This document shows positions 1-12,990 of a stretch of 64,000 bases of DNA, piece by piece. Source of the DNA: Apoda limacodes (taxonomy: Eukaryota; Arthropoda; Insecta; Lepidoptera; Limacodidae); NCBI GenBank assembly GCA_946406115.1, contig OX291550.1, positions 29,054,722-29,118,721 of the forward strand. Reading direction: 5' to 3'. The notes under the pieces are model-generated. The model did not search any database. It was not told where the DNA came from and was given only the letters and a program-made list of their open reading frames with translations. The first letter of the stretch is position 1, and each line of letters begins with the position of its first letter. The translations under genes were made by a program, and so were the position numbers.

Positions 1-1028
1 ATACTCTTAATTTGTGTATACCTTTATGAAAAGGAACATTAAATAAACATGAAACAATGTAGATCATAATCGTTTGGACAGACTTGTATGTAACTCAATG
101 TGGCTTGCAATCTAATAAATTGAACAACTACCAAAAAAATGTTAAAAACATAAAAACGCAAGAAAAGTTACGCACGTAACTGTATATCATCAGAGGTTGC
201 TACTAGCTATCATGACAGAGATAGTATTTTTTTACATGCACAATGCCGGCAGAGATAGTGTGAGGTCGTTCAACTGGTCCAGGATACGCACTTCATTCGC
301 GTATCAGAACACATCCGCTACGACGATGCTCTTTTACAGTCAATTGTCTTTCAAAGTACCAATATTCCAAGGCACCGTTTTCCCTTTCTGCCTCTAAGCA
401 TTGCACTAGGTCGAGTGTGACGCCAGGCCCACCTGGGATAATACTGTCGTCGTATCAAATGTTGATCCTAAGTATACTGTGTCATTTGTCTTTTCATTGC
501 TAGATTTTGGATGCAAAGGTGTAATATAATGTAAAAGAAGTAGAATAGCTTAGGCATGTCATCTTACAGCTCTCATTTTAAAGTTTTTTTAATTCCGGTA
601 TCATTGTTAAATTAAATTGTAGGCTATTGCCAATTCCTAGTTTAAATAAAAATTTTTTTGTGATAGGTAAAAAATGATAAACTCGCGCGGGCTGATCGAA
701 AATTCGTAAGACGGAAACCATAATGCCACGCCATAATAGGATGATTGGCAAAATAAAAAGATTGATTTTGAAGTGAAAACTTCTTTAGCGGCGTTGTGCA
801 CTTTTTTTGTGATGGGTAAAAAATTTTAAACTCTATAGGACTAATAAAAAGTAGGAGGAAATTGGGTTGATGAAAAGATGAAAGAGCACATGTTAAAATG
901 TTATATTCAGGTTGTATGTTTTCACTTCTGCCGGATTTTTTTTATGTTTTAATTTTTAGCTGCCATATGAATTAATAAAACAAGTTTTGGATTAAGATTT
1001 CGCAACCCAACTCCACGTTTCTGTAAAC
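1..1028. other. No recognisable feature
   Basis: AT-rich non-coding sequence. The short open frame at 197-397 has no recognisable domain and no coding character. I see no repeat shared with the rest of the window. Confidence 0.5.
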
Positions 1029-1512
1029 GACCACTTTATCTCCCATATCAAATTTGCTGATATGATGGATAAATATCTCGAGGATCCAGCAGAAATGCGC
1101 AATATCCTTAACTGTTTTTCCAGACGAGTAGGTCTCAAGAAAAACATAGACAGAACTAAGGTCTTAACTTGAGACCACTGGCCGTAGATAATGTCACAAC
1201 AGCGGCTGTCCTACAGTACCTACTAGGTGTTCTAGGTCAGACAACTTACACTAGGTACAAATACTTTTGTAGGAAGCAGACAAAAGATTCAGTTGTGCTG
1301 GATAGAAACGTCTCGTCACGTCCCAACGTGAAAGACCCGTCTTTACGTTGCCCATATCCCAATGATTGAACTTATTCTTCAATCATTGCGTCTTGCCCGT
1401 TATGGCCTTTGGTACAGAAACGGCAACACTGTTAATAGGTCTGATCCAGAAATTAAAAGTACCTTAGCGAGCTATGTAGAGGGCTATTCTCGAAGCTTGT
1501 TGTGATAATGTG
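1029..1512 (+). pseudogene. Decayed RTE-type LINE reverse transcriptase fragment
   Basis: Remnant of the reverse transcriptase of an RTE-like non-LTR retrotransposon. From 1029 the translation reads DHFISHIKFAD and continues, one Asp short of the FADD catalytic box, to PAEMRNILNCFSRRVGLKKN and IDRTKV, which match the palm and post-palm segment of RTE proteins. After a stretch of poor similarity, a second frame from about 1371 reads FFNHCVLPVMAFGTE and then GLIQKLKV and RAM, the conserved thumb region (family form roughly NQCVLPVMTYG.E). In-frame stops, at least one frameshift and the damaged catalytic motif show that it is dead. The element is truncated at both ends. The sub-family assignment rests on remembered family motifs; that it is an RT relic is clear. 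Confidence 0.75.
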
Positions 1513-4500
1513 ATCATAAATTGAATTAAAGTACTAAATTCATCGACACATTGCTCATGGCATTTGGGCAATGTGCAGGTCATTTTTGTCATCAACTGAT
1601 GGCCGTTAGGACAGACGTGTATAAGAGTAGATAGACCAGAATAATATTGATAAAAAAAGAGGTAAGCTCAACGATACTTTTATCAGTAGAGTTGTCCTAC
1701 ATGCCGGTTGTCTGCGACCACGGCACGACAACGTCACGGCCGACATTGGCAATGACCGCTTAAACGACCATAAATTAATGAGAGGCGCTAATTTAAAACT
1801 CGTTGGTTTCACACAACTGATAAACGCATCGTCTCAATAAATAAGCTTACATCTGACTGAATACGTTTGTAATTTAGAACACTCTGTAAACACACTAAAA
1901 TAATGTTAGATTCCGAAGACATCTGAGATTGGAACATCTGGAATACAAACGTGTAGGTGTAGGATGAGACCTTTGCACATTTCATTATCATTACACTGCC
2001 TTCTAAAAAAAATATTTATCACTGAGCATGCATGACGTGATAAAGAAACAATACAGACAGCGCTGGGAATCGATCCCGAAACATTCGGTCTATTTATTAA
2101 ACAGTAGATAGGGTACTTGAACTGGATTTAAAGAATTTTGTAGGGCAGGTGGTCCTTACGTTGATTGGTTTTTTCGAAATCGTGTGCACAATAGAAGTTA
2201 TAATATATTAGGATTGGGGGGAACATACTCAAACAAATGTCACATAACATAATGTCCTAAAGCGTGAGGTTTGGAAGATATTTACAAGTAAAGTTATGAT
2301 ATAAGACCAATAGTTAATTTCGGTTCATAAACCTGACGCTCGACATTATTCGTCAGTATATGTTCTGAAAAGATTTATAATTCGTCGGGTGGACAAAAGT
2401 AATAGAATCGCCGCGCTTACTCTGGGTGGACCGGCACCTCAGTCAGTCACATATAATCTGTTGAAAGGTCGCGGCTGTTGTTTTTAGATCTAATTTTATA
2501 TTTTATACGGTTTGAGTGAAACTAATTACAACCACACAAAACAGACATATTCATAGACACTACACCACACATTACACAAACCGTGAACAAAAAATCTGAC
2601 GCCAAAATTGGGCAAGTCCTTGAAATTTTCCTAAGAGCATACTTACGGCATAGTTTTACTAATCAACAGTATATAAATAAAAAAAATCAGCTATCTTGAG
2701 ACCAACATCTTTAAAGTCCCACCACGGCCACGCAATGTCGAGGCCTTATATGTTTATTTGGTTGCTAATCCAGTGGCAAAGATTAGATTGGTGCCCGATG
2801 ACGCAAGTACCTAAACCTTTGACAATACTTGTACCACCAGTACGTAACTTCAGCTGCTGTTACGTCATCGGGGCCACCATGGGCTCACTATAATTTGTTA
2901 TAGTTGTAATGTATGTATATGTACTTTATCATGCTATATTCAACCGTAGACAAGTATTTTTAACAGAAAATACCTGCACGCCTACTGAAACCTTAGTTAA
3001 TTACAATTACATTACATTAGTATTTCTCCATTGCCGCTGAGGGGGTTTACTTATTCAAAAATTGGTCCTGAAAGTAATTGTTAGTGACAAAATTCTACGT
3101 CGATCAAGAAATACTTTTATACTTTTATATTGTATCAATATGCTTTCAGATTTCTTTATTACCTCAGGACTTTGCGATTTCTTTCAAATCTCACATCACA
3201 TACATAATTTGATTTTCCCTGAACAAGAGCAGGGAATTCGTATAGAAGTAGATTCCCACAAATTTAGGTAGTATATAAATAACAAAGAGACTACTGAAGC
3301 CTGTTTAACTTTTATGAACTGTACTGCTGCTCCATAAGGAATAAAATATAATACCATAGTGTTCTAGAGTAATTGTGTTATTTAATATTTATTTTGCTAT
3401 AGAATGTAGTGCTATTAACTATATACAAAAAAAAGTATCAAATGTAAAACGTTTGAAAGCAAACAAAATTATTGTATTTAAATTGTTGTCTGATCTCGCA
3501 GTGAGGTTGTGAGGTTGTGAGGGTGACGGCAGGTGAGATTCCCGCGGCTGCTCAGACAGGTGCAACGGCCTCCAAACTTGAGACGACCCCACTTGCCCCA
3601 TAATCCGATATCCGACTTAAGTTTGAGTAATAGTTCGATTACAGCAGTTATTCAAATATAACACTGACCTGTAATTTGTATTTGAAATTAAGCATTGAAT
3701 GAAATTTTTAACAAGCTGAGCCGACAACCGCCATCTTTTCCAAATCAATTCATACAAAAAACTTATGAAAAAAGCACTGTATTTTTTTTCTCGAATTTTC
3801 CAAGCAACTTTCCCTAATAACATCATTCGGGCTATTACGAAAATTGAAAACAGCAAAATCGGTCTCTATACGATTGCATTAACAGACAAACAGCATTTTA
3901 TTTTTATAGATTGCTATCACCATGGACTTTTCCTGTTTTAAGTGTGTGTTTCTTGTCAGATTGCAACTGAACCAAATTACTGCAAATTTATTATATGTAG
4001 AGATAATTAATTTTCCTACTTTTACAAGTTACAAGTATGCGCTATTGTCTAAGTGAACACGTTTTAAATATAGAATCGTAAATAATATTAATTACTAAAC
4101 ATAGTACCGGTTAAAACCGCAAGTGGGTCGGTTACGCACTAAATCGGATATCGAATACCGAGTAAAGCCGCGAGACAAACCGAGCTCACTGAGACATTCG
4201 TGTGATCTGACGTCAGAGCTTGATCCCAGTATTTAATAATTCTTATAAATATAAAATACTTAAAAATGGGGGTACTGTTTAAAGTACACCGTAGCTACAA
4301 AAAAATGATACCTTTATAACTACTATGTCTGTCTGTCACAGGCCCTTTTGACGTGACAACGTCTTATAAATTGGTTTGCCGGGTGACACTTCAAGAAACT
4401 GCGTTACGCTCCGCTCACGTTATGCGCTCACAATGAGAGCGAGTGAGAGGCACGCGGCATGGTTAGCCCGCCTAAGAGCGAGAGAGACAGACATAAAAAG

Positions 4501-4867
4501 TGAAAGGCACAAGTTGTCACGATTCCGGACGGTTGTCCGACACTAATTTTTTCGTAGACCGTTTCGTATGACGTATGTATAAACTAATATTTCGAACAAT
4601 TCATCTTGTTGACACACACAAAGTACGTCTCTAATATTACAACATTAAGACCAAAAAATTATACCTTCATAAAAAATAAAACACTTTATAATTTTGCTAT
4701 GTCTATTCGTCCGTCCGTATGTCAGTCATTTTATTCAGAGAGAGACGTGCATAGACTGAAATTACTGTGAAAAATAACACGACTTACTACAGTCTTTTAG
4801 TTTTCAAGATATAGCTTACCAAGCCAATCTTATTTTTTGACCTAAAGAGTAAGTTGATTAAGGGTTG
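1513..4867. other. No gene recognised; AT-rich non-coding DNA
   Basis: No coding region can be supported. Near 2058-2075 there is a reversed sequence resembling the GATCGATTCCC-type B box of tRNA-derived SINEs, too short to call. Segments at about 4285-4350 and 4655-4740 carry the 'atacctttataa...ctatgtctgtctgtc' theme seen in lepidopteran dispersed repeats. Confidence 0.4.
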
Positions 4868-5154
4868 TAAACGAAATCCTACACTAAACATGGTCCGATA
4901 TGCTCTTGTCAACGAAATCCTACAATAAGCATGGTCCGATATGCTCTTGTAAACGAAATCCTACACTAAGCATGGTCCGATATGCTCTTGTCAACGAAAT
5001 CCTACAATAAGCATGGTCCGATATGCTCTTGTAAACGAAATCCTACACTAAGCATGGTCCGATATGCTCTTGTCAACGAAATCCTACAATAAGCATGGTC
5101 CGATATGCTCTTGTAAACGAAATCCTACACTAAGCATGGTCCGATATGCTCTTG
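4868..5154. repeat. 41-bp tandem repeat, seven copies, alternating A/B variants
   Basis: Seven head-to-tail units of exactly 41 bp (4868, 4909, 4950, 4991, 5032, 5073, 5114). Each contains ACGAAATCCTACA and GCATGGTCCGATATGCTCTT. Odd units start TAAACG and read CTACACTAAG (first unit CTACACTAAA); even units start TCAACG and read CTACAATAAG. The strict alternation means the amplified unit is an 82-bp dimer, a small higher-order repeat. No unit is open as a protein-coding repeat of note. It is not a CRISPR array because the units are contiguous with no unique spacers. Confidence 0.95.
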
Positions 5155-7400
5155 ATCACTTTAAAAAATATTTCAAATAGGACATGAAGGCTCAGATCAA
5201 ATAAAAAGCATGAAAATTATCATAATAAAGAACTTGAAAAGTAAACATATTCTTAAATTTCTTCTATATTTTATTTCATTGCTTGTTATTAGCACACACG
5301 AGCTGCTAGGCGGGTCCTTTGCGGAGTTCAACCAGTTTCATTTATTTTTCTGGAGTGCGAATCGGCTGTGACACCAAGTCAGTGACAATATTCGTTCTTT
5401 ACAACAATCAGACCTCCAGCACAAAAGCCAGTCGTCACGGCGTTCTCCGACTTCTCTACAACCTACATGTATTAGATACTATGACAAAATCATTGTTTAT
5501 CGATCAACATTAGTTCCGATGTTACGTCACGATGATATGACGCGTTTCTATTATGCTTATGTTTGGCATAACGTCATAGTTTTCTTCTATCGCAAGCCCA
5601 ATGCTGGACGCTGGACCACACGCGCGAGATTTCAATCCGGAACGCAGCTAACAGTCAATTGGTATTTGACCTTACGATTGCATAATGGCATACCACTGGT
5701 TTGCATGCACTTTATCTATGTATCATAGTTATTATTTAAATAAGATAGGTACCTACTTTATTTGAAGGCAGTATCTGCGCCACCCGTAACCCCACAACAA
5801 CGACCCTACTAGGACAAGTTTGTTTGTGATAACGCGCATTGAGGGAATCTTTTCTTATGAAACTACTTCTTGATCGTAAACTTTCGCGTTTTTCGCTCAT
5901 TTTTAGGGTTCCATAGCAAAAAAAGAATTCTAGCTACTGACTACTGTTGGTGCCCTTTTTTAACCAACTTCAAAAATGGAGAAGGTTCTCAATCGTTTGA
6001 TTTAGAGACTCAATGAGCTAGCCAAATAACGTGCCAATGGGGTCGTTTTACCTACCTAACCAATTAGATTTTTGACATCAAAAACATGTATTTAACATTG
6101 TTTTTCCATTAATAATGTTACGTGAACATGAGTAGGTATTTCTGTACATATGCGTACGTCAGATCGCAAGGTGAAAGGCCGCATACCAGGTATGGCGAGA
6201 ATGAGTCAAACGTGGTGTTTGCCCACATCATACGAGGATTGCTGATACGTGAATCATGCATTCTTTTTACACTTTTTTAGTTTCTTTTTTAATATACAGA
6301 AAATCAAATTTTACTCGCGGCTTTGCCCGGGTCAGATCTGTAGATATTTTTTAACTTATTCTATTTATTTAGGTACTTGTATTTACTATTTACTTAACTT
6401 ATTTTCTTAGTGCAAAAAATCGCAGTTCTTTTATAAGTTTAAACTTATAGGCTTTCAAAATATCAAAATCGGATCCGTCTGTAGTTTCTGTGTGATGGCT
6501 GGCATGACCACAAATAAACGATATTCAGAAGAAGAAAAAATTTATAAAAATATTACACCGCCTTCAAAAACCTAAAAAATAATAAAACACTTGGAGCATT
6601 GAGCTAAGTGATTATCCTTTAAAATCGAATGCCTAAAATTTACAGCAAAGATACGAGAACTTAGCATTAGGCCAGCCCTCTGCTTGTTTGCTACCTTAGT
6701 GGTATAAAAACGTACGACGTTGTATTCTAGGAATTGGTACACACTCAACAGTTCATATCTTGAAAACTACTCAACCGATTTTGATAAAACTTGCATTTTG
6801 TCCTAAGCTGAACTGTACCTAATTTAATAAAAAACAGATCAAAATCAGATTACTAGTTTGAGAGAAATACATACATTACATACAGCAATTACCACATACA
6901 CACAATACCTGATTCTTTGAAGTCGATAGAAAGTATATTATTTTTTAGGGTTCAGTAACAACGGCGCTCTATTACTAAGCCTACGCTATCTGTCTGTCTG
7001 TCCGACTATTAAAGGCTCTTTCTTTTGGCCCGAAATAGGAAGAAGTCTAAATTGTTTACATAATATGTGTTGTAATGTAATAGGGGTTGTCTAACAAATA
7101 ATAAAATTTTTAAAAAGTTTTGCTCTATCGTAACAACAGTAATACATACAAACTTTAAACTTAGAGTGAGGACCCACTATAGTAAATCTTGGGAGACACA
7201 TCAGTATTCGGAGACCCACCGGTGGGTCTGCTTGGTGGGTCCTTGAAGACAGAGTGAAAAATAGTATAAACTGTAAAGTCTCATAATAAAACCGGAATGT
7301 GAGACGGGCTCGAGCTATTACCATCTTAAATTACTGTATCAACGCCATCTAGCAAAAAAAGTCAAGATTTTTAATAGAAACAGTCACTCATTTGTTTGTT
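5155..7400. other. Non-coding DNA with short repeat fragments
   Basis: No gene recognised. At about 5965-6010 is a fragment of the 'accaacttcaaaaatggaga' repeat family (other copies near 32530 and, reversed, 50700-50800). At about 6310-6340 'actcgcggctttgcccggg' resembles a reversed Helitron-like 3' end. At about 6980-7005 is a short CTGT run typical of dispersed repeats. Confidence 0.4.
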
Positions 7401-7470
7401 AGAAACGATATTCGAACTTTGGGCTTAGTCAGTACTTGGATAGGTGACCGCTTAGCGGAACACTTTTTTT
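7401..7470 (+). mobile_element. 5S-rRNA-derived SINE fragment (copy A)
   Basis: Contains TCAGTACTTGGATAGGTGACC, one base from the 3' half of eukaryotic 5S rRNA (AGTACTTGGATGGGTGACCGC), preceded by a degenerate form of the AAGCA.CGTCGGGC segment. This is the 5S internal promoter part of a SINE3-type element. It is followed by the T-rich linker seen in the neighbouring copies. Copies B and C follow within 400 bp. Confidence 0.7.
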
Positions 7471-7480
7471 TGTCTTTTTT

Positions 7481-7640
7481 CGTAAATTCGGTCACGTGCA
7501 AGTCGGACTAGGGCACCGTGGGTTCCGTAATTTACGAATACAAACAAAAACAAAAACGTGCTGCTAAGCGGTCACCCATCCAATCACAGACCAAGCCCGA
7601 TGTTGCTTTACTTTGAATATAGTTTCCAACAAAAAATGTA
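7481..7640 (-). mobile_element. 5S-rRNA-derived SINE (copy B)
   Basis: On the minus strand the order is: AAAGTAAAGCAACATCGGGC, a TTGGATGGGTGACCGCTTAG box matching 5S rRNA, a linker rich in GTTTTTGTTTGT, and a tail containing GGAACCCACGGTGC then AGTCCGACTTGCACGTGACC. The head is 5S-rRNA-like, and the tail belongs to the widespread lepidopteran 'GAACCC...TTGGCC' repeat end. Copy A lies just upstream in opposite orientation, so the pair forms an inverted repeat. Confidence 0.75.
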
Positions 7641-7700
7641 AAACTGTTAATAACTCTTAATAACATTAGCTTAGCGGCACACTTTTTTTGTTTGTGTTTG

Positions 7701-7826
7701 TGTCAGTACTTGGATGGGTGACCGCTTAGCAGCACACTTTTTTTTTCTTTGTGTTTGTAAATTACGTAAATGGAGATAGGTACGGAACCCTCGGTGCGTG
7801 AGTCCTAATCGCACATGGCCGGTTTT
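7701..7826 (+). mobile_element. 5S-rRNA-derived SINE (copy C)
   Basis: Begins TCAGTACTTGGATGGGTGAC, identical to the conserved 5S rRNA segment, then CGCTTAGCAGCACAC, a T-rich linker, TACGGAACCCTCGGTGCGTG and a tail ending GGCCGGTTTTTG. It lacks the more 5' 5S part (AAGTTAAGCA...), so it is 5'-truncated. Confidence 0.75.
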
Positions 7827-9629
7827 TGTTATGAAATATATAACAAATCAAAAACAAATAAAAACAACTAACTAAGTAACTTAACTAAACTAATCAAGAA
7901 AATAAAAATCTTAACAAATATTTTTTTGCATAATATTGTGAGCATATTTACAAATAAGTCTATAATTTGAACAGAATCAGTACTCCCTGTAATGGAAATA
8001 AGTCATCGTCCAATTACGCGATTTCGCAGAAAACCGCAGCGTTAATATATGTATATAGGTACCTATGAAGGTATGTACGTGTTAAGCCGCTGTTCTAACG
8101 AGGCTATCTCTGACTAAGCCGTTTTTGGTATTGCTTCACTGCATTGCTAGCTGTTAACCATTTAATTCGAATCAAACGTAATATGCTTACTTAACATTCC
8201 GGCTGAACGGACAAAGTTCAATGCGAAAACAATTCACTATTTATCGATTAACTCGATTAACGTTACTAGGTCCGATTTCCATACACTAACTGAACTTAAC
8301 GGGAAACTAGTGTTTTTCGGGATAAAGAGTAGCCTTTGTCATCCTCTGGCCTTCGTCCTTGTCTATCTATTGTTTTGATCGAAAAGTATTTCAGTCAGGT
8401 ACCTATTACCTTTGTTCCGATATTTATGAGGGCTAAATTCATTTCACAGTTCAAACTTGCTTTAATTTGGATTAACAAGCTTTAGTTTAAATCAAAAGAA
8501 ATAAGTACTTTTTCTTGGAATACAACAGTGAAAGACATTCAGGGTTGCAAAATCGACATTTTATTGAAGCAACTGTCTCGTAATGAAGTAATTAACGATG
8601 TTTAAAATCGAATTATACAGATCTCCAGCGATCGCTGAATTCTTTATTTTGCACTAAAAAAGTAATTTGATTATTAAAGTTTACTGATTTAAATACTATT
8701 AAAGTCCAGTTTCCATTGTCGCTCCTCGGCGGCGACGACACCGTCACGGACGGTTTTAGGAATATGTATTTGTATGACCATATACAGCTTGCAACACTTT
8801 TCTTACTGCTTTCGCACAGTAAAATAGCAACGTAAAAGCTATTTTACTTTATAATTTAATGTTAATTTTAATTAGTTTTAGTAAAAAAATTGAGTGCTTA
8901 TTTTATTATACTTAACTCTTATGCCAGACAGACAAGGAGAATGACCACAATCTCATATGTACGGATTTATTAGTACCTTTGATAAGGGCTCTTAAAGTAA
9001 ATATTTTTAAAAAAGGCGTTTAATAATCATACCCGTTAAATGCCTTAAAAAGTTATAAATACTAAATGAATAGACCATCAAAATCACGGCCGATTTAACA
9101 ACCTAAGTTTGGCCACCTTAACTTCTGACGATAAATAAAGCATGTTCAAAATACTGAAAACGCCTAATTCATATAACTGTAGAACTGTAGTAGTAGTGTG
9201 TTTATAAATCCATTCTTATAATTGCAAGAGTGAGTTTGTTTGTTTGTTAATACTTCACGTTTCCACGGAGCGTCCAAGTGAGTTGAAATTTGGCACAGAG
9301 CCTCAGGGGACGGAGAAGGACATAAGTTTTTTACCCTCAGAAAATTAAAAAATAAACGAATTTCACTTAGGAGAACTATAGCTATAGATTTCCTTATCAA
9401 ATAACAGTAGAATTATCGCTGGCAAAAGTTAATTATTTAAAACATATAATACGTAATGCTATTTGCCACATTTCCTTTTTTTCTGAGTTAATTTCGATTT
9501 GTAAACAGAAATACTAAGAACGTAGATACCTATATAACCTAGTATAATATCTATTTAAATAGGTGGTTTAGAGTAAAAGTTATACATGGTTAAGTTTTAA
9601 CACAAATAAATAATGTATGTTGATTTGTG
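7827..9629. other. Non-coding DNA with a Helitron-like fragment
   Basis: No gene recognised. At about 8296-8345 'cgggaaactag...gggataaagagtagccttt' resembles the reversed internal part of the Helitron-like family seen at 20420-20935. The short open frame at 9164-9400 (minus) has no recognisable domain. Confidence 0.4.
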
Positions 9630-9850
9630 CGTGAGTGTAGGTTCGATTCCCGCACAGGACAAACATTTATGTAATAAACATTTCTGTTTATCTTGAGTCT
9701 GGGTGTAATTATGTATGATATGTATGTATCTTCAAAAAAAAAGTAATATACTATATGTATTTATATCCGTTGTCTGGTATCCATAACACAAGCTTTGCTT
9801 ACTTTGGGGCCAGACGGCGCTGTGTGTAATGTCCAAATATATTTATTCTC
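9630..9850 (+). mobile_element. tRNA-derived SINE, 5'-truncated copy
   Basis: Carries the pol III B box GGTTCGATTCC (from about 9641), then CGCACAGGACAAACATTTATG, the body 'gagtctgggtgtaatt', and the conserved tail 'catAACACAAGCTTTGCTTA' with GGGGCCAGACGGCGCTGTG, ending in TGTCCAAATAT. The same body and tail occur reversed at 28511-28771 and 36428-36636. The A-box half of the tRNA head is not recognisable here. Confidence 0.85.
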
Positions 9851-12825
9851 TTGTTTAAGTTTATTTAGTACATACTTTACTGGCTGAGATTATGACAAAA
9901 GAAGGCCGATATTAGGAAAATTGGCATTAGAAAACTTTAAACGCCTAATATTTTTTTATAACATAATTTAAGTCGTTTATAATTTAATCTGTTAAGTCAA
10001 AAATCCCGACAGTACAAATTTATCGGTAAACTTCAAGGTGCAGAAGTGGTTGACTGAAAGTTGTGTTTTACGTTAAGGGGCCGACATTTGGGCATCTTAC
10101 TGTATATGTACACAGAAAAGCGTAAGTTTCAACCAAAAGTTAGCCGATCGGCGCTCTAGTGGGAAGCGAAGTGAATCTCCGCACAATTTGGCTTACCCAC
10201 AGATGATTGATTGATTGATTGATTGTTAATTTTGTATTCGTTATAATCTCAAATTAAACTTTTATTTTATTTTATTATTTCAATATTTTTTTAAATGAAA
10301 ATAACCAAACCGAATACATGAAACTTTATTTTCTTTAATATTATATTATACCTAGAATGAAACATATATGACAATATTATAATGCAATAATTGATATGGG
10401 TAATTTAAATTGCTGTAATGATTACTACTGAAACCAGGCTGTGGCTCAAATGGAACAGTTATAATGTCTGACAGACAAATTTATAAAACGTCTCGTATCT
10501 TAGACTCCCTCGCCAAGCTCAGGATTATATTTTTGAAACTCTCAGTCTTATAATCCTTCGCTACTCACCCCAAATAACAACTTTGCCTATTAGCATAAGA
10601 AATAAGTATTAAAATATCACTTGAGCCGTCAGCTGGTGCAGCGCTAAACGCTTTCTTTGTTTCGCAGATCAGTGGCCGATACTAAACAAAGTGCGCCACG
10701 CACACTGCACACCGCACATCGCACATCGCACACTGCACAACCAAGGCAGTGCGTGCATTCACTCTGTATTCGTTTTTATCTCATATACTAATTCCAAAAT
10801 TAACGTTCAAACAAAAACGGTAACGTCAATTTTACTTTCAAACATTAAACGTGCCATCAGATGCCTTAAATTTAAACTGTTAACAAATATTTCTATAAAT
10901 GTAAATAAAAATGCTTATTTAAGTTTGTATTAAATGTCAAGTACCTATATAACAAGTTAAATGATAAAAATTGTACTATTTCTTGATGTAACATGAACTA
11001 TGCCGTATGTACACATATGAGTCAGCGGCACATATCCACGTACCACGTAATAATCGCTTATAGGTACATTAAATGTTGGAGGCGCGATATAAAAAACCGG
11101 ACAGTATGACATAGCCTTCGACGACCGTTAAAATGACTCACAGCTGTTACTCAATTTGTTTCAAGTGCTATTTCAAATCCTCGTATTTTATTAACAGAAT
11201 AATTCGAATACTACTGTACTCCCAAATTTTGTTAATGTTAACTCAGAAATATTTGTTATAGACAGCCTTATTGATAAATTGAAAATCTGCCAGTATTCAG
11301 TAAACGAATTTGAAAGTCACATTGTTATAAACAATATAAAAATACAACCAAATTAAAATTGATTAGTACTACCTTTAAGTTATTATTGATTTGCACATGT
11401 CATATATAATTAATATGTATATAAAGGATGTATGTCAAGCTGGCAGATCACATATTTGTTCCCGAATGCGAAATAGATGTAGAATTTGTAGGTAATTTGT
11501 AGTAAATTTATAATGAAGGAATTAATTTTTTAGTAAGGTCGTTAAAAACTGAAAATTGGAATTGATTATTTAAAGGGTGATCGGGGTAATTAAACGTTAC
11601 GAAACAAAACATCGAAAGTTCTAAGTTAGGATCGAACTGCTGATTTAATATCAGTTATTAAGTACGTAAAAAAACAAGAAACTTGGAGGAAGTACCTTTA
11701 CGATGTCCTCCTGGCACGCTGCCCGACGTAAAGGATTCATCTCAAATGTTAGGTTCAGACGGCGGTTGAATATGTCTAGACTTGGCGCTTAATAAATAAC
11801 AATTCGCAAGGTTAACGCCATCTTCAATGCTAGGAATAGTTGCCAGAACTTTCACACCAACGTATAATCGGAAGCGTTGAAAATCTACTCTTATTCGTGG
11901 GGGTTCAGTTGTATTGAGCTATAACTCAATCGATTAATGATTTTTAAACTATAAGAGCAATAAGAAAAAATGTCAATACAAAAGACAGCGCCTGTTTGGT
12001 ACGACGGTTTTGTAACTGCTGAATTTGAAGGTAGTATTTTTTCATAGTCAAACTATCAACTAGACACATAACAAGAGAATCAGACAAGGGAAGTTCTAGC
12101 AACTTTGCTTACTAGAACTTCATACATGATAGAGAAACTTGGTGACTTAACGATTCCACTAATCTTCCTAATTTAAATTTAAAAATAAATACAAATTCTC
12201 CATCTATATGAGATATATGTGTTTTGAAACGTGTTGGTTGATTTTCACTATCTGTTAGGGAAATTTTGGTTTGAAACGCAGTCCAACAATGAAGAACTAA
12301 CTAAAGATTGGTCTATCTGTACATATTTACACTACACTCTCTGTAAATATTGTAATGTTATAATAATCGTGAAGTTTACAAGTACGGCACAATGGTAAAT
12401 CGACGCCATGACCCCAATACACCGCGGCGCCCGCGCTTGCTTAATATCAACCTAACTTCAAAGATCGCCGCCACAGCTACACAATAGTAAACTATTACCA
12501 TTCATTTAAATCAATTACATACTATGTAGATTGATGAAGAAATCTCGAATTTAAATAGCATTTGAATTGATGAGGAAGAAATGACATCATTGAATAAAAA
12601 TATGGTTAGACAAACCGGACAAAATATGGAAATTATCAGAAACTTTTAGACAACTTGGTTGTATTCTCTTTCTGCCACTCATATTAGCTTTGTAATACTC
12701 AAAGCTATTTAAAATATTTCTAATAATAATCATGCACATTTAGACCATTAGGAACTGGCGGCGGACTTTCAATCACTATGCTGAGGGTGAGCAGACTCTA
12801 TCGAAATGTGAATTTTACATAGAAA
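9851..12825. other. No gene recognised; simple repeats
   Basis: AT-rich non-coding DNA. It contains a TGAT microsatellite (about 10203-10225) and a short GCACACYGCACAT-type run (about 10695-10740) that creates the open frame at 10691-10933. No domain is visible in that frame. Confidence 0.45.
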
Positions 12826-12990
12826 CGTGAAATGGCAATGGGTAGGTCACATCGCTCGTCAAACCGATAACCAAGAAGGAAGAAAGGTGTTCGTGGCAAA
12901 AAGGGATTGAAAGACGTTGGGTGAGACGGCTCCTACCGGTAGACAGACGGTTGGTCGGAGCCACAAGAAGTCAGTGGAAGCAGTCGGCTA
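12826..12990 (+). pseudogene. RTE-type LINE C-terminal fragment
   Basis: The frame from about 12826 reads VKWQWVGHIARQTDNQEGRK, the conserved C-terminal segment of RTE-clade endonuclease/reverse-transcriptase proteins (family form KW.W.GHIARR.D.RW..K). A neighbouring frame then reads RRWVRRLLPVDRR, where the family has a GRP..RW.DD stretch, so a frameshift separates them. The rest of the element is missing. The open frame at 12917-13261 overlaps this in a different frame and is not the conserved one. A sister fragment lies at 29431-29580. Confidence 0.7.

Noticed and set aside
4868..5154. Possible CRISPR array
   Set aside because: The repeats are contiguous 41-bp units with no unique spacers, and the window is eukaryotic.
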